From Carposina sasakii (Eukaryota > Arthropoda > Insecta > Lepidoptera > Carposinidae): a stretch of DNA of 64,000 bases. The stretch is taken from assembly GCA_014607495.2 (NCBI GenBank), contig CP053161.1, positions 8,317,115 through 8,381,114 on the forward strand. The letters run 5' to 3'. The notes beneath the pieces were generated by a model. It was not told the origin of the DNA. It was given only the letters and a program-made list of their open reading frames with translations, and did not search any database. Shown piece after piece: positions 33,775 to 45,100 of this stretch. Made by a program: the position numbers and the translations under genes. Each line of letters opens with the position of its first letter. Position 1 is the stretch's first letter.

Positions 33775-36700
33775 AGAAATAAACAATGCAATCACTCCTA
33801 AACCAAAACAATCATACGCTTAACTACCTAGTTATCTCTTCGGTGAAGTATCATCATATTGTTCACATCGTAATATTAATGACAGTACACTATTTTTCAA
33901 CTAATTTAAATGTAAAAGAGATTAATCAAACAGTATTAACATTCTATTCTGGCGATAAAATATCTAACAATAGCTCATCCTGTGTTTAACAACGGCAACT
34001 TCTTTTTGGGCTTGTCGTTTAAAATGAAACTAGTTTGTACTAGCGATCTTATCGGACTATCGGTCTCTCAACCCTTTAATGTATGCGTCACCGTTTCGAC
34101 CCACGAATATTTCCGATCTAACAACCCGTATGTAGTCGTTGTAAATTCGAGCACATGCCCTAACCGGCCAGTTACGGAGTTCGTATTTTCAACGAGAGCA
34201 CCGGAGCAATAAAGTAAGCAGTTTTACAAGTGAGTGGTCCCGGAATGAATGCTCGGGTTAGCATATGCCCGATATTCTTATTTTATGCTCGTGAAAAATC
34301 TTTGAGAGAATTTCCAGACATTACATTCTACTATAAAAGCTGCTCCTAATTTCATAGACGATAAGTTATACTATACAATTAAAATGGTTGCTCACAAAAG
34401 TGGTTTGATAATTTATTTCCGGACAATGTTGTCAAAAGTTCCCATCGTCATTGGCCCACTTGATTCGACGTATTCATCCTGGCTTCAAGAATGCAGGCAG
34501 CAACAAAGCCACCACATTATGTTGTCGCACGAAGCGGCGCGTTCCAATTAAGAGAGATTTATTCATCCCCTCAACGTCATGCCACTTCTCCGAGACATTA
34601 TCAGAACTTTAACTCGGCAGAACAATTGTCCCCCAATTTTCTAAACACCTCCACAATGCTTGTAATTTGTTTCATCCTCTTGGCTGGCTGATTGTTTACT
34701 CTGGGAACGTGGAGCGTCATCGCGCGAGTTTCAGTAGTGCCTTGTATTTAGAAAGCTTATTCAATATTCATTACTGAACGCTTTGTAGTTATTTGAGAAC
34801 TCGTAATAAAATGGAATCAAATAACAAGCACTCGATTGTTGCTTAGGTAGACAAAGATCTTCACCTCAGTCTCTAATAAAATTGGTAAACCGTGTTGCAA
34901 TAGCGTAAATATTTGTTTAATTTAAATTAAAATCATGAAGGATTAAAACTTAACTAGCCACCGATTGATGATTTGTGGTATTCAAAAGCATTTCATCCGC
35001 TTATTTTTATTAATAACCGGTTAGTTAATTGGCCTACTGAACATCACTCCCTTTGTTATACGCTTACCACACCCCGCATTTATCTAAGCAGTAGCTTATT
35101 TTAAATGATAAACGAGCTCCCGATCGATTTGAATAACAAGCAGGCAGATGCTCTTAATCCTTTTGATTTTATTAAACGCATGCGCCCCTCGGCCCTTGCT
35201 TGTCGGAAATATCACTCGGTTTTGAATTCGATCCAACCAACGATTGTTCATATTAAGGTTCTTCTAATCGAAATAAAAGATTTTTTCAAATAAATTGAGC
35301 TAAGTAAGTGGCGATTCATTGTGAAGCTTTAACCATCATACAATTTATATTTTAGGCCTATACTTTCTAGAAAACCATAAAATATTACAGATGATGAAAA
35401 TGTATCATACGGGTAACTGTCGTATTTATCGTTCGATCAATATTGTGAAATTTCTATCCTCTATTCGTTTTCGGTGGAGTCTCTAATGAATTCCCCACGG
35501 GCATTCTTCTCAGCGCTTACCAATCGAAGCGTCATTTGTTTGATCGCTTCGTTCGGGAGAGGCCAAGTGATAAATCCGCCTATTAATCATGTCAATGCTA
35601 AAATACAATTTTTAAGCGGTCAAAAAAATTTACATAAACAATAATTTATACTCAAGGGAAGATGCTTATTCGATTTGGTTGCATTAACTCAATATGTTAC
35701 TCGATGTAACGATGACTATTGCTGATTTATTTCTTTTGACTTGATATTGTGTCTATTGTCGTTTTTGTCTATCATCAAATACTATTATTTATAAGCTATT
35801 ATTTTTTATCCTTATCTACAAGTGGTTTACATATTTGATTGTATGCTGTTTATCAGATTGGTAGCTGAGTGAGTCCCCGCGGAGAGTGTTGGTTGGCGTT
35901 TGTTAATCGTCAAGAGAGAAGTCTGGTCGACCCACAAGCCACTGCACTTGACGGAGCATAATTTTCGGCACATGACTGTGATCGATTGGATCAAATCTCT
36001 CTTTCGACAGCGCGAGTTTTTACCAGCTCCGGGGGTTATGGTTGAGGTAGTCAAAAAACCTCCGTGAAGATGATGTAGTGTTCGCGGCTTGTTTGCGTGC
36101 TGTCATGATAAATAGTCGGTAGTATGACCCTTGTTTTGCTTATATTTAGCATTATTGATTGACTATTTAATTCCTCAGTCTGACCAGAAGCTAAAGTGAT
36201 TTACTTGTCTTTTTTTTAACCCATATTGTTCGCGTTATTCACACCTAGCAGCAGAATATTTGATCTAATAACCTGATAATTGTATGCAAGTCTGATTAAT
36301 CGTAAATTTATTAATCTGGAGTTAAAAGTTTACTATATAGGTATACTTATAGGTACATACTTTTGAACATTTTCCTATATCATGTAGGTTTGCTACTAAG
36401 TTGTTAAACAAGTTGAGAGCTTAACATAATTATCGGGCGTATCCAGTACGGTAGCAAGTACAATTCATATACTGTCGCTTAGCTACTAAGGCATAGGAGT
36501 AAGTACTAAATCATTAACGAGATGTCAGGATCTATTAAAGCCTACAAGGCAGCGATGACGACGTTAAGTTTACTGTATTTATTGGGTTCAAATAAGAATA
36601 TCAATTGCTAGCATTATTATAAATAGTTTTTAAGAACACTTAAATACTCGTTATAAAGTCATAAAGCTCTCTAATCCTTCAAAATATCGACCAATTAGTT

Positions 36701-37372
36701 TAAAATAAATTCCTTCAATATCAATTAGCTCAACGATGAACAGGCAGCCATTGTCCTTTTTGATTTGATAATTCCTAATGAATAAATAAGTCAAAGCCAC
36801 GCCCCGTAGGCGTCAACTCTATGATTAATAACTGTAGTATCACCTACTATCGAGTTAAAGAAGCGTATTTAGTACAACACACCACTAAGAGATATCCCCT
36901 TCTGCTTTATCCAAACACTTCAAAATATACCGTTTGCTATTGATATAACAATGATATCACTCTGGACTAGTCCGACTGGTTACTTGAAATGCTAGAAGCT
37001 ACGCCTTATTTTCTTGTTCCACAAAAATTCACACGATCAAAGTATTTATAATGATTACGTATGCCAATAAGCCGTATATCAATCCAAGTGTTAATATTTA
37101 AATAATAATGTCAGCTTATAAATTGTCTGAGAGCGGCTTCTTATAGAGAGACATTTTAATAAGAGTGGCATTATAACGAATATTCGAAGTTTCGATGTTA
37201 TTTTTGATTACTCAGAATATCGGCGGAATATGACAAGTAAAGTGTGAAATGAAGTTTTGGTCATTCCAATATGTTTTTGGTGGGAAATTCATTTGAGCTT
37301 GTAAAAATAATAAATCTTTGTGTTGGAATAAAAATATTACAAATAAACATTAATTTTTTGTGTTTGTAGCAT
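33775..37372. other. non-coding stretch
   Basis: No gene is supported. Frames up to 76 codons are present without recognisable motifs. The patch 35860-36060 has slightly higher G+C. No repeat with defined ends was seen. Confidence 0.3.
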
Positions 37373-38962
37373 ACTAGTGACCCGCCCTCGCTTCGCTTCG
37401 GTACATATCCTCAAAAATTTGGAATTCCCGTGTGTCTCGTTCCCGTGGGAATTTCGAGAAATAAGTCCTCAGTGCTTCCTTACGCTCCCTACCGAATATA
37501 CCTGTCATATTTCATCATTATGTGTCAAGTGATTTCGGGAAATCCGTTCTTAGTGCTTCCTCGCACTCCCTAACGAATCGACATGCCCAATTTCTGCTTT
37601 ATATATATAGCGGTTTTCGTAAAAAATGGAATTCCCGTTTGTCGCGTTCAGGTGGAAATTCCGAGAAATACATTCTCAGTGTCTCCTCACACTCCCTACC
37701 AAATTTCATGATTATATTGTGTCAAATGGTTTTCGTTAAAATTGGGAATTCCTGTTTGTCCAGTTCCCGTGGGAATTACGGGAAATCCGTTCTTTGTGCT
37801 CCCTAGCAGTCCCTATTCGGGAAATATGTTCTCTGTTCTTTCTTACACTCCCTACCGAATATATTTCATCTCTACCTATATATGTCATGTGGTTTTCGTA
37901 AAAACTTGAAATTTCTGTTTGTGCCGTTCCCATGGGAATTTCGGGAAACCCATTCTTAATGGTCTTTTACACCCCCTAACAAACATTCACACTAAATTTC
38001 ATTTGTGTACGTCAAACGGTTTATTTTTATACTTATTGAATAAGCTTTTATTCTGATACAGTGGAAATTTCGGTAAAAATTTGGAGTTCCTGTCTACCCC
38101 GTTCCCATAGGAATTTTGGGAAATCCGTACTTAGTACTCTCTTATACCTCCTAACGAACATAAACACCAAAAGGGAGTAGGTAGAATTTACTTGTGAAAT
38201 TTAAAATTTATTTGTATACATGTGTCCGTTTCTTCGTGGGGTCATGTAGGCATGTTGGTCATGTAGGTATGTTGTTTTCGCAATTCTTTTTGATTTTGAC
38301 TAATTTCACACTCGTTTTTGAGGATTATCCCGACGTTTCCATTTATCATCGTTATCATCCATCATAAATTCAGAAATCATCAGTACTAAAAACAATGGCT
38401 GTATGGATGCTGTATTCCTCATGCTCTTTCTTCGGGATAAACCAAACAAAAAAATAATAATAATATCTGTCATGTTGTGTCATATCATCTGTACGTCACA
38501 GAATAATAAATTCGCAGAACCCGTGATCACGCACACTTTTGAAGCAACTTTTTAGTATGTCAAATTTTTACAACCTATTTACTGTATCTAAAAAACTGAT
38601 AATATTTATCGATTTGGCAACAATCGGCGGGTAAAATAAGCGGAAGATGCGGAATTTTGGACTCGTTTTTGCTTCACTATCCGAAATACATCTGTCATTG
38701 ATGACTCCTTCTGGGGACTTGTTATTCTATGGTGTATGTCAAACTTATACCTCCATGCGTCAAATGGTATTTTTTTTGTATTCAATTCATAGTTATTCCA
38801 GCCCAGAGGAAATTATGCGAAACCCTATAGCCTAAGTTCATCCGTGTCCAATAAGGATTCTAACGGTGAAAGAATTTTTGAAATCGGTGCAGTAGTTTCG
38901 GAGCCTATTCGCTGCGAAAAAAACAAACAAATAATCAAAGTTTACCTCTTTATAATATTAGT
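37373..38962 (-). mobile_element. long Lep1-like Helitron with internal tandem array
   Basis: The minus strand starts at ACTAATATTATAAAGAGGTA (38962) and ends at GCGAGGGCGGGTCACTAGTA (37373), the terminal pair of Lep1-type Helitrons. At about 1.6 kb it is much longer than the 225-bp copies elsewhere in the window. Near its start it has 'ttcgcagcgaataggctccg', typical of this repeat class. The middle (38200-38800) is not recognisable; the rest is a degenerate tandem array listed separately. No helicase or Rep domain is encoded. Confidence 0.6.
37415..38165. repeat. degenerate tandem array, about 6-7 units
   Basis: A module like GGGAATTTCGGGAAATCC, GTTCTTAGTGCTTCCT, CACACTCCCTACCGAATAT recurs starting near 37449, 37530, 37656, 37772, 37815, 37935 and 38112. 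Spacing is irregular (about 45-175 bp), so unit deletion and duplication have both occurred. It lies inside the Helitron-like element. Confidence 0.7.
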
Positions 38963-39690
38963 ATAGTTAACTTTTCTGCCTAATATATCACCTATATTTT
39001 ATGTCTATTATTGACGTGTATGCTTATATAGGTAAACCAACAAGTTATTTGCAAAAATCCATATCAATATTCGGGGAGCGAGCATTACCCGAATGTTCAA
39101 ATCCCACCATCACTATACAATTTTTCACTAAGTTTCGTGTACAAACTTACTTTCACATTTATAATATTAGTACGGATTGAAAATAAAGCTCAGCTTCGGA
39201 GGTAATTAGCATCTTTCAATGGCTTTCAGAAACCATTATAATCTTAAAAGGAACAAAGTGAAACGATTATTAGCCATTGTTTAATGTTGTTTGTATTTTA
39301 TCTCTGGTCTCTTTAGAACTTGGTTTGCGTTACTTAAAATCTGCAAGGGTAAGGTATCGGCAGCCACCTTTTTGTTCAAAAACAAGAATACAATTCTTCC
39401 TAAAAGTAATCCGATTTCTCAGAATATTTTAAAAGGGTTGGATAGATTTAAAAAACATTTCTCTTGAACTTTCCTTTTCATTACTTTTAGATTTGTTTTT
39501 TACTTAACGCATTATGATTTTTTACAGTTATGGAAAGATTACGCATATTGCACGTTTAAGATTAAAATAAAACATAAAAAAAACACACAAGTCATGGCGC
39601 ACATCCCTGCACTATGTCAACCGTAAAGATAATGGTAAGGTACTACTAGCTGGTGAAAATTGTAGCACTACTAATAAACTCTTTTCTGCG
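38963..39690. other. spacer upstream of the dehydrogenase, with a Helitron terminus
   Basis: Contains a second TTTATAATATTAGTA end at 39158-39172, so a further short Lep1-like copy in minus orientation may end there, with no clear other end. The remainder, up to the TATA box of the dehydrogenase, is AT-rich and featureless. Confidence 0.4.
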
Positions 39691-39718
39691 TATAAAAATA
39701 CAAACATGCTTGCTTAGT
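39691..39718 (+). promoter_or_regulatory. TATA box and initiator of the dehydrogenase
   Basis: TATAAAAA at 39691 and an arthropod-type initiator TTAGT at 39714, whose A lies 25 bp downstream of the first T of the box. This is the usual TATA-to-start distance. Transcription from here would give a 5' UTR of about 225 nt before the ATG. Confidence 0.45.
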
Positions 39719-39940
39719 ACTCCAGTTACTTACCCTTTTATCTTCTAAATATACAAGAAAATGTTCAGTTATCTTCGTATTTAATTAATTTGCGGAAAGT
39801 TATCTAGGTGATATTTAGTTATCATACGTGTGATAAGATCCCTAGTGTTATTCTTGTGATAGTCTCTGTCCAAAACTTCATTTTATTTAGAAATATCATA
39901 TACTTATTGCATTCATACGTCTTAAATATATTGGTAAATT

Positions 39941-40696
39941 ATGAGTTTCTTAAATCAAATAGTGTTGATAACTGGTGCTGGATCAGGAATAGGTGAAGCA
40001 GTTGCTATACATTTTGCTAAATTGTCAGCAAGGCTATCACTTGTTGATGTAAATGCGGCAACTTTATTAAAAACCACGGAAATATGTGAAAAAATAGTTC
40101 GTACCAAGGTGTTAAAGCAGGTAGCTAATTTAACGGAGGATGATAATGCTATCAAAGTTGTTGAAATAACTTACTTTGAATATGGAAGAATAGACGTGGT
40201 AATAAACTGTGCCGGTATATTAAGACATAGTGACATTTTGAGCCCCAATCTAATCACCGATTTCGATGATGTAATGGCTGTAAATATGAGATCAATTGTA
40301 GCTATAACAAATGCAGCTGGACCTAAACTGATTGAAACCAAAGGATCGATTGTCAATATTTCAAGTGTTGGTGCACACTTGTGTTCAGATCTCTTTTTGA
40401 CATACTATGTATCAAAAGCTTGTGTATCGATGTTCACTAAATGTGTGGCACTGGAATTGGCTGCAAGCGGCGTCAGAGTAAATGCGATATTACCAGGACC
40501 AACAGCTACTAATCTTTTGATTTAAACAAGTTCCGAGTTTTGGGAAAATGCAGGAAATTCAGTGCCGTTAAAGCATGCTGTAAAATCGGAAGAGATAGCT
40601 GAATTAGCTGCTTTCTTGGCTGGAGATAAAGCCAAAAGTATCACTGGCTCCAATTGTGTAATAGATTGTGGATTAACATTAATGGGTTCTCAGTAA
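39941..40696 (+). pseudogene. short-chain dehydrogenase/reductase (FabG-like) with in-frame stop
   Basis: A classical SDR that would oxidise or reduce a small alcohol/ketone with NAD(P)(H). Residues from the ATG: 'TGAGSGIG' cofactor loop at 11-18; Asp36 at the end of the second strand ('LVDVN'), which favours NAD(H); 'NCAG' at 89-92; Asn115 in 'VNMRS'; catalytic Ser142 in 'NISSVG'; Tyr155 and Lys159 in 'YYVSK'; 'PGP' at 185-187. A TAA at 40523-40525 truncates the protein after residue 194, yet the same frame continues without shift to 'ITGSNCVIDCGLTLMGSQ' and a TAA at 40694. Full length would be about 251 residues, normal for the family. The truncated product lacks the C-terminal strand and helix of the Rossmann dimer, so it is probably inactive unless the stop is read through or is a sequencing error or allele. 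There are no introns, as in many insect FabG-like genes; a retrocopy is possible but no poly(A) tract or target duplication is seen. Confidence 0.85.
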
Positions 40697-40776
40697 TATT
40701 GCGCAGCATTAAACTCTATGACATAAACAAACATTTAATAGTAGTAGTAAATACAGTATTTCACGATTAAAAATAT

Positions 40777-40838
40777 AATAAAATCTATAGGAATATGTGA
40801 ATTTAGCGAAGTTTCTGTACTAGGTCCTAAATAAATAC
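40777..40838 (+). terminator. poly(A) signals of the dehydrogenase
   Basis: AATAAA at 40777, 81 bp after the terminal TAA, and another in the string CCTAAATAAATACAA about 55 bp further on. Either could direct 3' end formation. Confidence 0.4.
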
Positions 40839-41640
40839 AAAAATTGCATAATACAATATTCGCAAAGAAATATGAGTTTTTACACTTTATTATTTCTTCA
40901 ACAAATGTTGACTTTCGATGATACCTTAGCATTTGTATCACCTGAACCAATAGAACTTCAATAAGAAAGGTTCAATGCATTTTTTATTTTGGCCCCAATC
41001 CCATATCTATAATCAGAGAGTTTATATCTAAAGCATATGAATTATTATGTATTCATGTTAAAATTAAATTTACTAAATGGAATTTACTGAAAATGTTAGT
41101 ATTGTAGATGCAAATGAACCTTCATAATTATATTAGACCGTTTACTAGGTAGGTAGGTAAGATCTCTAAGCAATAGACTCTTTCGTGCTGGCTCCGTGTT
41201 CAACTTTTAATTAGCTGGTCGTATTAAGCTCGTAAAAACTGGAATAGAAAATGTAACATTCCGTGATGAGATTCTTACACCAGGTTCTTATTAGTTAGCC
41301 ATTAACCTGTGATAGGGTAATTGTCTGAATGTATTAAGTAATTGGTTTTCTAGTGTTCCGCGTATCTTACATACTGGATATAATACATTTCCATAAATAG
41401 AGATAAAGAAAATTGGCTTTTCTGTTCCATTTCTGCTGGTCACTGAATTTAAAACGGTTTAACTATATAGTACGGCTAAATATGCACTGTAAAATGAACA
41501 GGCTTCATTAGTTGTTGATAACTATAAGTTTGCTACTAAGGGACGGACTAAGAATTTTCGAATTATTTTATTACTGATTTACACATACACGGATTTGGCA
41601 GCTCGGACAGATATAGTTTAGAAACGGCACTTTGTAATAA
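40839..41640. other. non-coding stretch
   Basis: AT-rich sequence between the dehydrogenase and the SINE cluster. No gene or repeat was recognised. Confidence 0.3.
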
Positions 41641-41802
41641 ATAAATAATAAATAAATACACACACTACACAACACATTAACCAAGTTCCACATTAAGATC
41701 CCTAAGGTCATGTGTCGTGGGTACTAAGCAACGGTATATAAATACATAGATAAGTATAGAAACATCCATGACTCGGAAACAAACATCGATATTCATCATA
41801 TA
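41641..41802 (-). mobile_element. headless SINE copy, inverted relative to its neighbour
   Basis: The minus strand carries the body only (GTTTCCGAGTCATGGATGTT, CCGTTGCTTAGTACCCACGA, CTTAATGTGGAACTTGG) and ends in a TATTTATTTATT tail. It faces the full copy that follows, and the two bodies form an inverted repeat of about 140 bp around the single tRNA-like head. Confidence 0.7.
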
Positions 41803-41805
41803 TCG

Positions 41806-42070
41806 ACGGCCGATTGGTCTAGTAGGTAGTGATCCTGCCTGCGACGCCATAGGTCCTGGGTTCGAATCCAGGTAGGTGCAAACATTGATATGATGAATAT
41901 CGATATTTGTTTCCGAGTCATGGATGTTTCTATACTTATCTATGTATTTATATACCGTTGCTTAGTACCCACGACACAAGACCTTAGGGATCTTAATGTG
42001 GGACTAGGTTAATGTGTTGTGTAGTGTGTGTGTGAATATAAATATATAAGTATTTATAATTATTAATAAA
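41806..42070 (+). mobile_element. tRNA-derived SINE, full copy
   Basis: The head GGCCGATTGGTCTAGTAGG...TGGGTTCGAATCCAGG carries A- and B-box-like blocks. A body matching that at 18500-18735 follows, ending in an AT-rich tail TATTAATAAAAAATAAAAAA. The head cannot form a proper acceptor stem, so it is not a tRNA gene. Confidence 0.78.
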
Positions 42071-42087
42071 AAATAAAAAAAACAATG

Positions 42088-42164
42088 TTTGCACCTACCG
42101 GGATTCGAACCCAGGACATATGGCGGCGCAGGCAGGGTCACTACTTACTAGACCAATAGGCCGT
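42088..42164 (-). repeat. SINE head, minus strand
   Basis: The complement of GGCCTATTGGTCTAGTAAG...CTGGGTTCGAATCCCGG is the tRNA-like head of the same SINE family, without its body. An AATAAAAAATAAAAAAAAC string directly precedes it, so it may be a copy reduced to head and tail. Confidence 0.65.
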
Positions 42165-45100
42165 CAATATTTTTTCTGAACTGTCAGATACAATACCGAA
42201 AACTGTCATTAGTGCGTATTTCCATCTTTCAATATCTCGAAACTCCAATCGATGTTTAAATTTGTAAGCCTCACTATTGTTGCTCCCGGGCAAGATAAAT
42301 TTGTGTTCGAACAAAATTTTTTATCGACACATCGATAGTACATACATACATGATGATTTTTTAAATGTTTGTGTTTCTGCTCAATGTGACGGTTAGTGAC
42401 GTGTAGGGCCGGCGGCCATTGTGTCCGAATCGTTCAGTGCGAAGGCTGTTTGCTCTGATGCCTTCTCCGTTCGCCTTTGTGTACTTTGGATATATGAATC
42501 GGCGGTGCATATGACGATTTATGGTCTTGATACTTGGCGATTATGTGAAATAAGTAAGATTTTTGTTTATTTATAATAACTTATATTTGAACTTTACGAA
42601 TACCTATGTTCTAAAATGAAATGTAATATTGGCATTCTTCAGGCATTTTGTTTTTTCATCATTCAATTATTGTGATTAAATATTTGTTTGTATTGGTATC
42701 CTAAAGTAGCCTTTAGTGATCAAATTTAAAGTCGTTTTTTATTACATAATACCAATTTAAATTATACGTATCGTTTTCTTATATTAAATTGCTCCAATTA
42801 TCTATTTATTCTAGTTAAGGATGCATTGCAACGGATATTCATGTTTCAAATTTTAAATTCATAGTTTTAAGTATCAAGAATGTTATATCTCTTGCGAGTA
42901 TATTATCACTCCTACGCACATTGTTCAAAAAGTAAACACACGTAGAGATTCGTTCTTTTTGTCCTCCACTGACAATAGGATGATTCTTTTCTATGAAATT
43001 GAGGCGTGCGGTATGGCATGCCTTCTACTAGACATCTATATGCTTTGCATTTTTGGTACCTACAAATACTTATTGAATAGACGTCGGCTCTATTATGCCG
43101 TGTTTAATATCGAAAGGGGATGCACATTCATAACTATCGGTAAATAGCAATTATCCAACTTTATTAATTTTTCAATAGACCTTTAGAGAACCAAGATTGG
43201 GCATGTGTTTAATTTTCCCGATCTCAAATTATTTGAGCTAAATTAATACATGTGTACTAATATAATTTTATCTCCGAATCAGGTGTTCAAACTTTGATTG
43301 CAGGACGCATAAATTTCACTATAACTTTCATTTTATTTTCATTATTAAAGGTACCAGTGGGGATGCTCTACGAATTAAATATATGCCGGGTATAATAAAA
43401 TAAAGAATTTATAGTCGTCCTTTGGAATTAACGTGGCTTGGTTTTATGGCTTCACGGAGCGTTGCGTGGTCGTATCCTACGCATTCTTGATAATGCCACG
43501 CTCCCGTTGTCTAGGGAAGGGTAATTTCTGTCATTTGCATGCCGTATTGTAATAATATTGAACATCTTATGTCAGGAAAACATTATTATTTTATTTTAAA
43601 TAGCATGTAGATTGCAGTTTTGGATACTTGCAGAATTCAGATTAAGATTAAAATTTGTGCGAGGCCATGATGGTGATCATCACGTGTTGGGCATAACGAA
43701 CTCTAAAACTATCGATAAATCCTCTTTCTAGTACTTAGGTACGTATGGCTTAAAAGTATTATTTTAAGATATGTACCTACTTGAATATCATTAGTGAGCT
43801 TAGTGCAGCTTTTAAGATTTTCAGTAATGAAACACAAGTTTCTAATTCAAGTAAAGCTCTCCAACTCAACCAAACTTTTTACCGTTGTATTGGCCCGATG
43901 CAAGTGATGTTACTATGTAGACTACAACATTAAACTTAACGAGTCCACATGGGCTCATTGATCAACAGTTTGTGTACATAAAAACGCTCTGCGTGACCAA
44001 AAGTTTAACATGATAACACACAATAAACGTGCGTGAAATCGTAATTATGTACGAACACAAATAAAGCTAGATGCCCAGACAGTGAAGGATGGGTTGTATT
44101 CGATGTGAAACGTAATATTGGATTAAATACAAACAGTTGTATAATAAATAAATTTAAATTATAATCTTGCAGTTCGGCGTATTTAGCGAACATAGCTTTG
44201 TGTGTATGTAAATTTTAAATGACCAAATGTCACACCATCTTTTTTAACATTTCATCAAAACTGATAAACCTCAGGAATAAACATTTCGCGTAGTAAGTTT
44301 ATTGCAAAAATTCTGCTCTAATATACAAAATTAGATTGTAAGTCTAACTTCACATAATAAGTATTTTCCAAACGAAGGTCCGAATCACACAAGTCATCCA
44401 ATTTTTCAATTATATCACCCAGGATCTATTAAACAGTTTTATAAGCGTGGCTAATATCTGCTGAGGTAGTATATATAATTTGGAGCGGTTCTTTTGAGTG
44501 CAGCGGTATTCGCGAACCGCTTTGTGGTGCATTCGCTATGGTTTTTGTGCGTGCTTGTCGACTTATGTCGGTTTCACTGTATAGTTCCGATGGATGATGG
44601 CGATAGTTACTACGTGTGTGACCACATTTTCTGATTCACTGCATACAAAAATTGTTAGTTCCGAAATCAGGCATAGGAATTATTTTATAAAACGGACTAT
44701 ACGACACGTTATCGGCACGATGATGCACGTCATTGCTTTTGAATTGCCCTAGGTCCGTTTTGAGTGACTGTGACTGTGTTAATAGACCGTCACTTAAAAA
44801 AATATTTAAACTTTTACAATAGTTATTGTTGACATTGTTTTCGTTTATGACTACTATTTTCCTAATGTGATGAGAAAAAAAAGTGCTTATGGCAAATTAT
44901 TTTCAAGCTTCTGTCTGCTTGTTAGTTTTACTAAACATAAAATAAAGTGTTAATTATATCGATATTATTCAATCTGACTGTATTATTTTTCTGATATAAT
45001 ATAAATAACGTCCTTTGTTCATAGAGAACCTTTGTTCATAAACAAGTAGCCGAAGGAAGGTAACTCTTAGTAAGATTTCCTTTTCATAAGAACGTCATAC

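Noticed and set aside
37522..37933. Frames with repeated Ser-rich strings
   Set aside because: They are translations of the tandem array in the Helitron-like element.
41806..41880. Possible tRNA gene
   Set aside because: B box and A box are present but the acceptor and anticodon stems do not form, and a SINE body follows directly.
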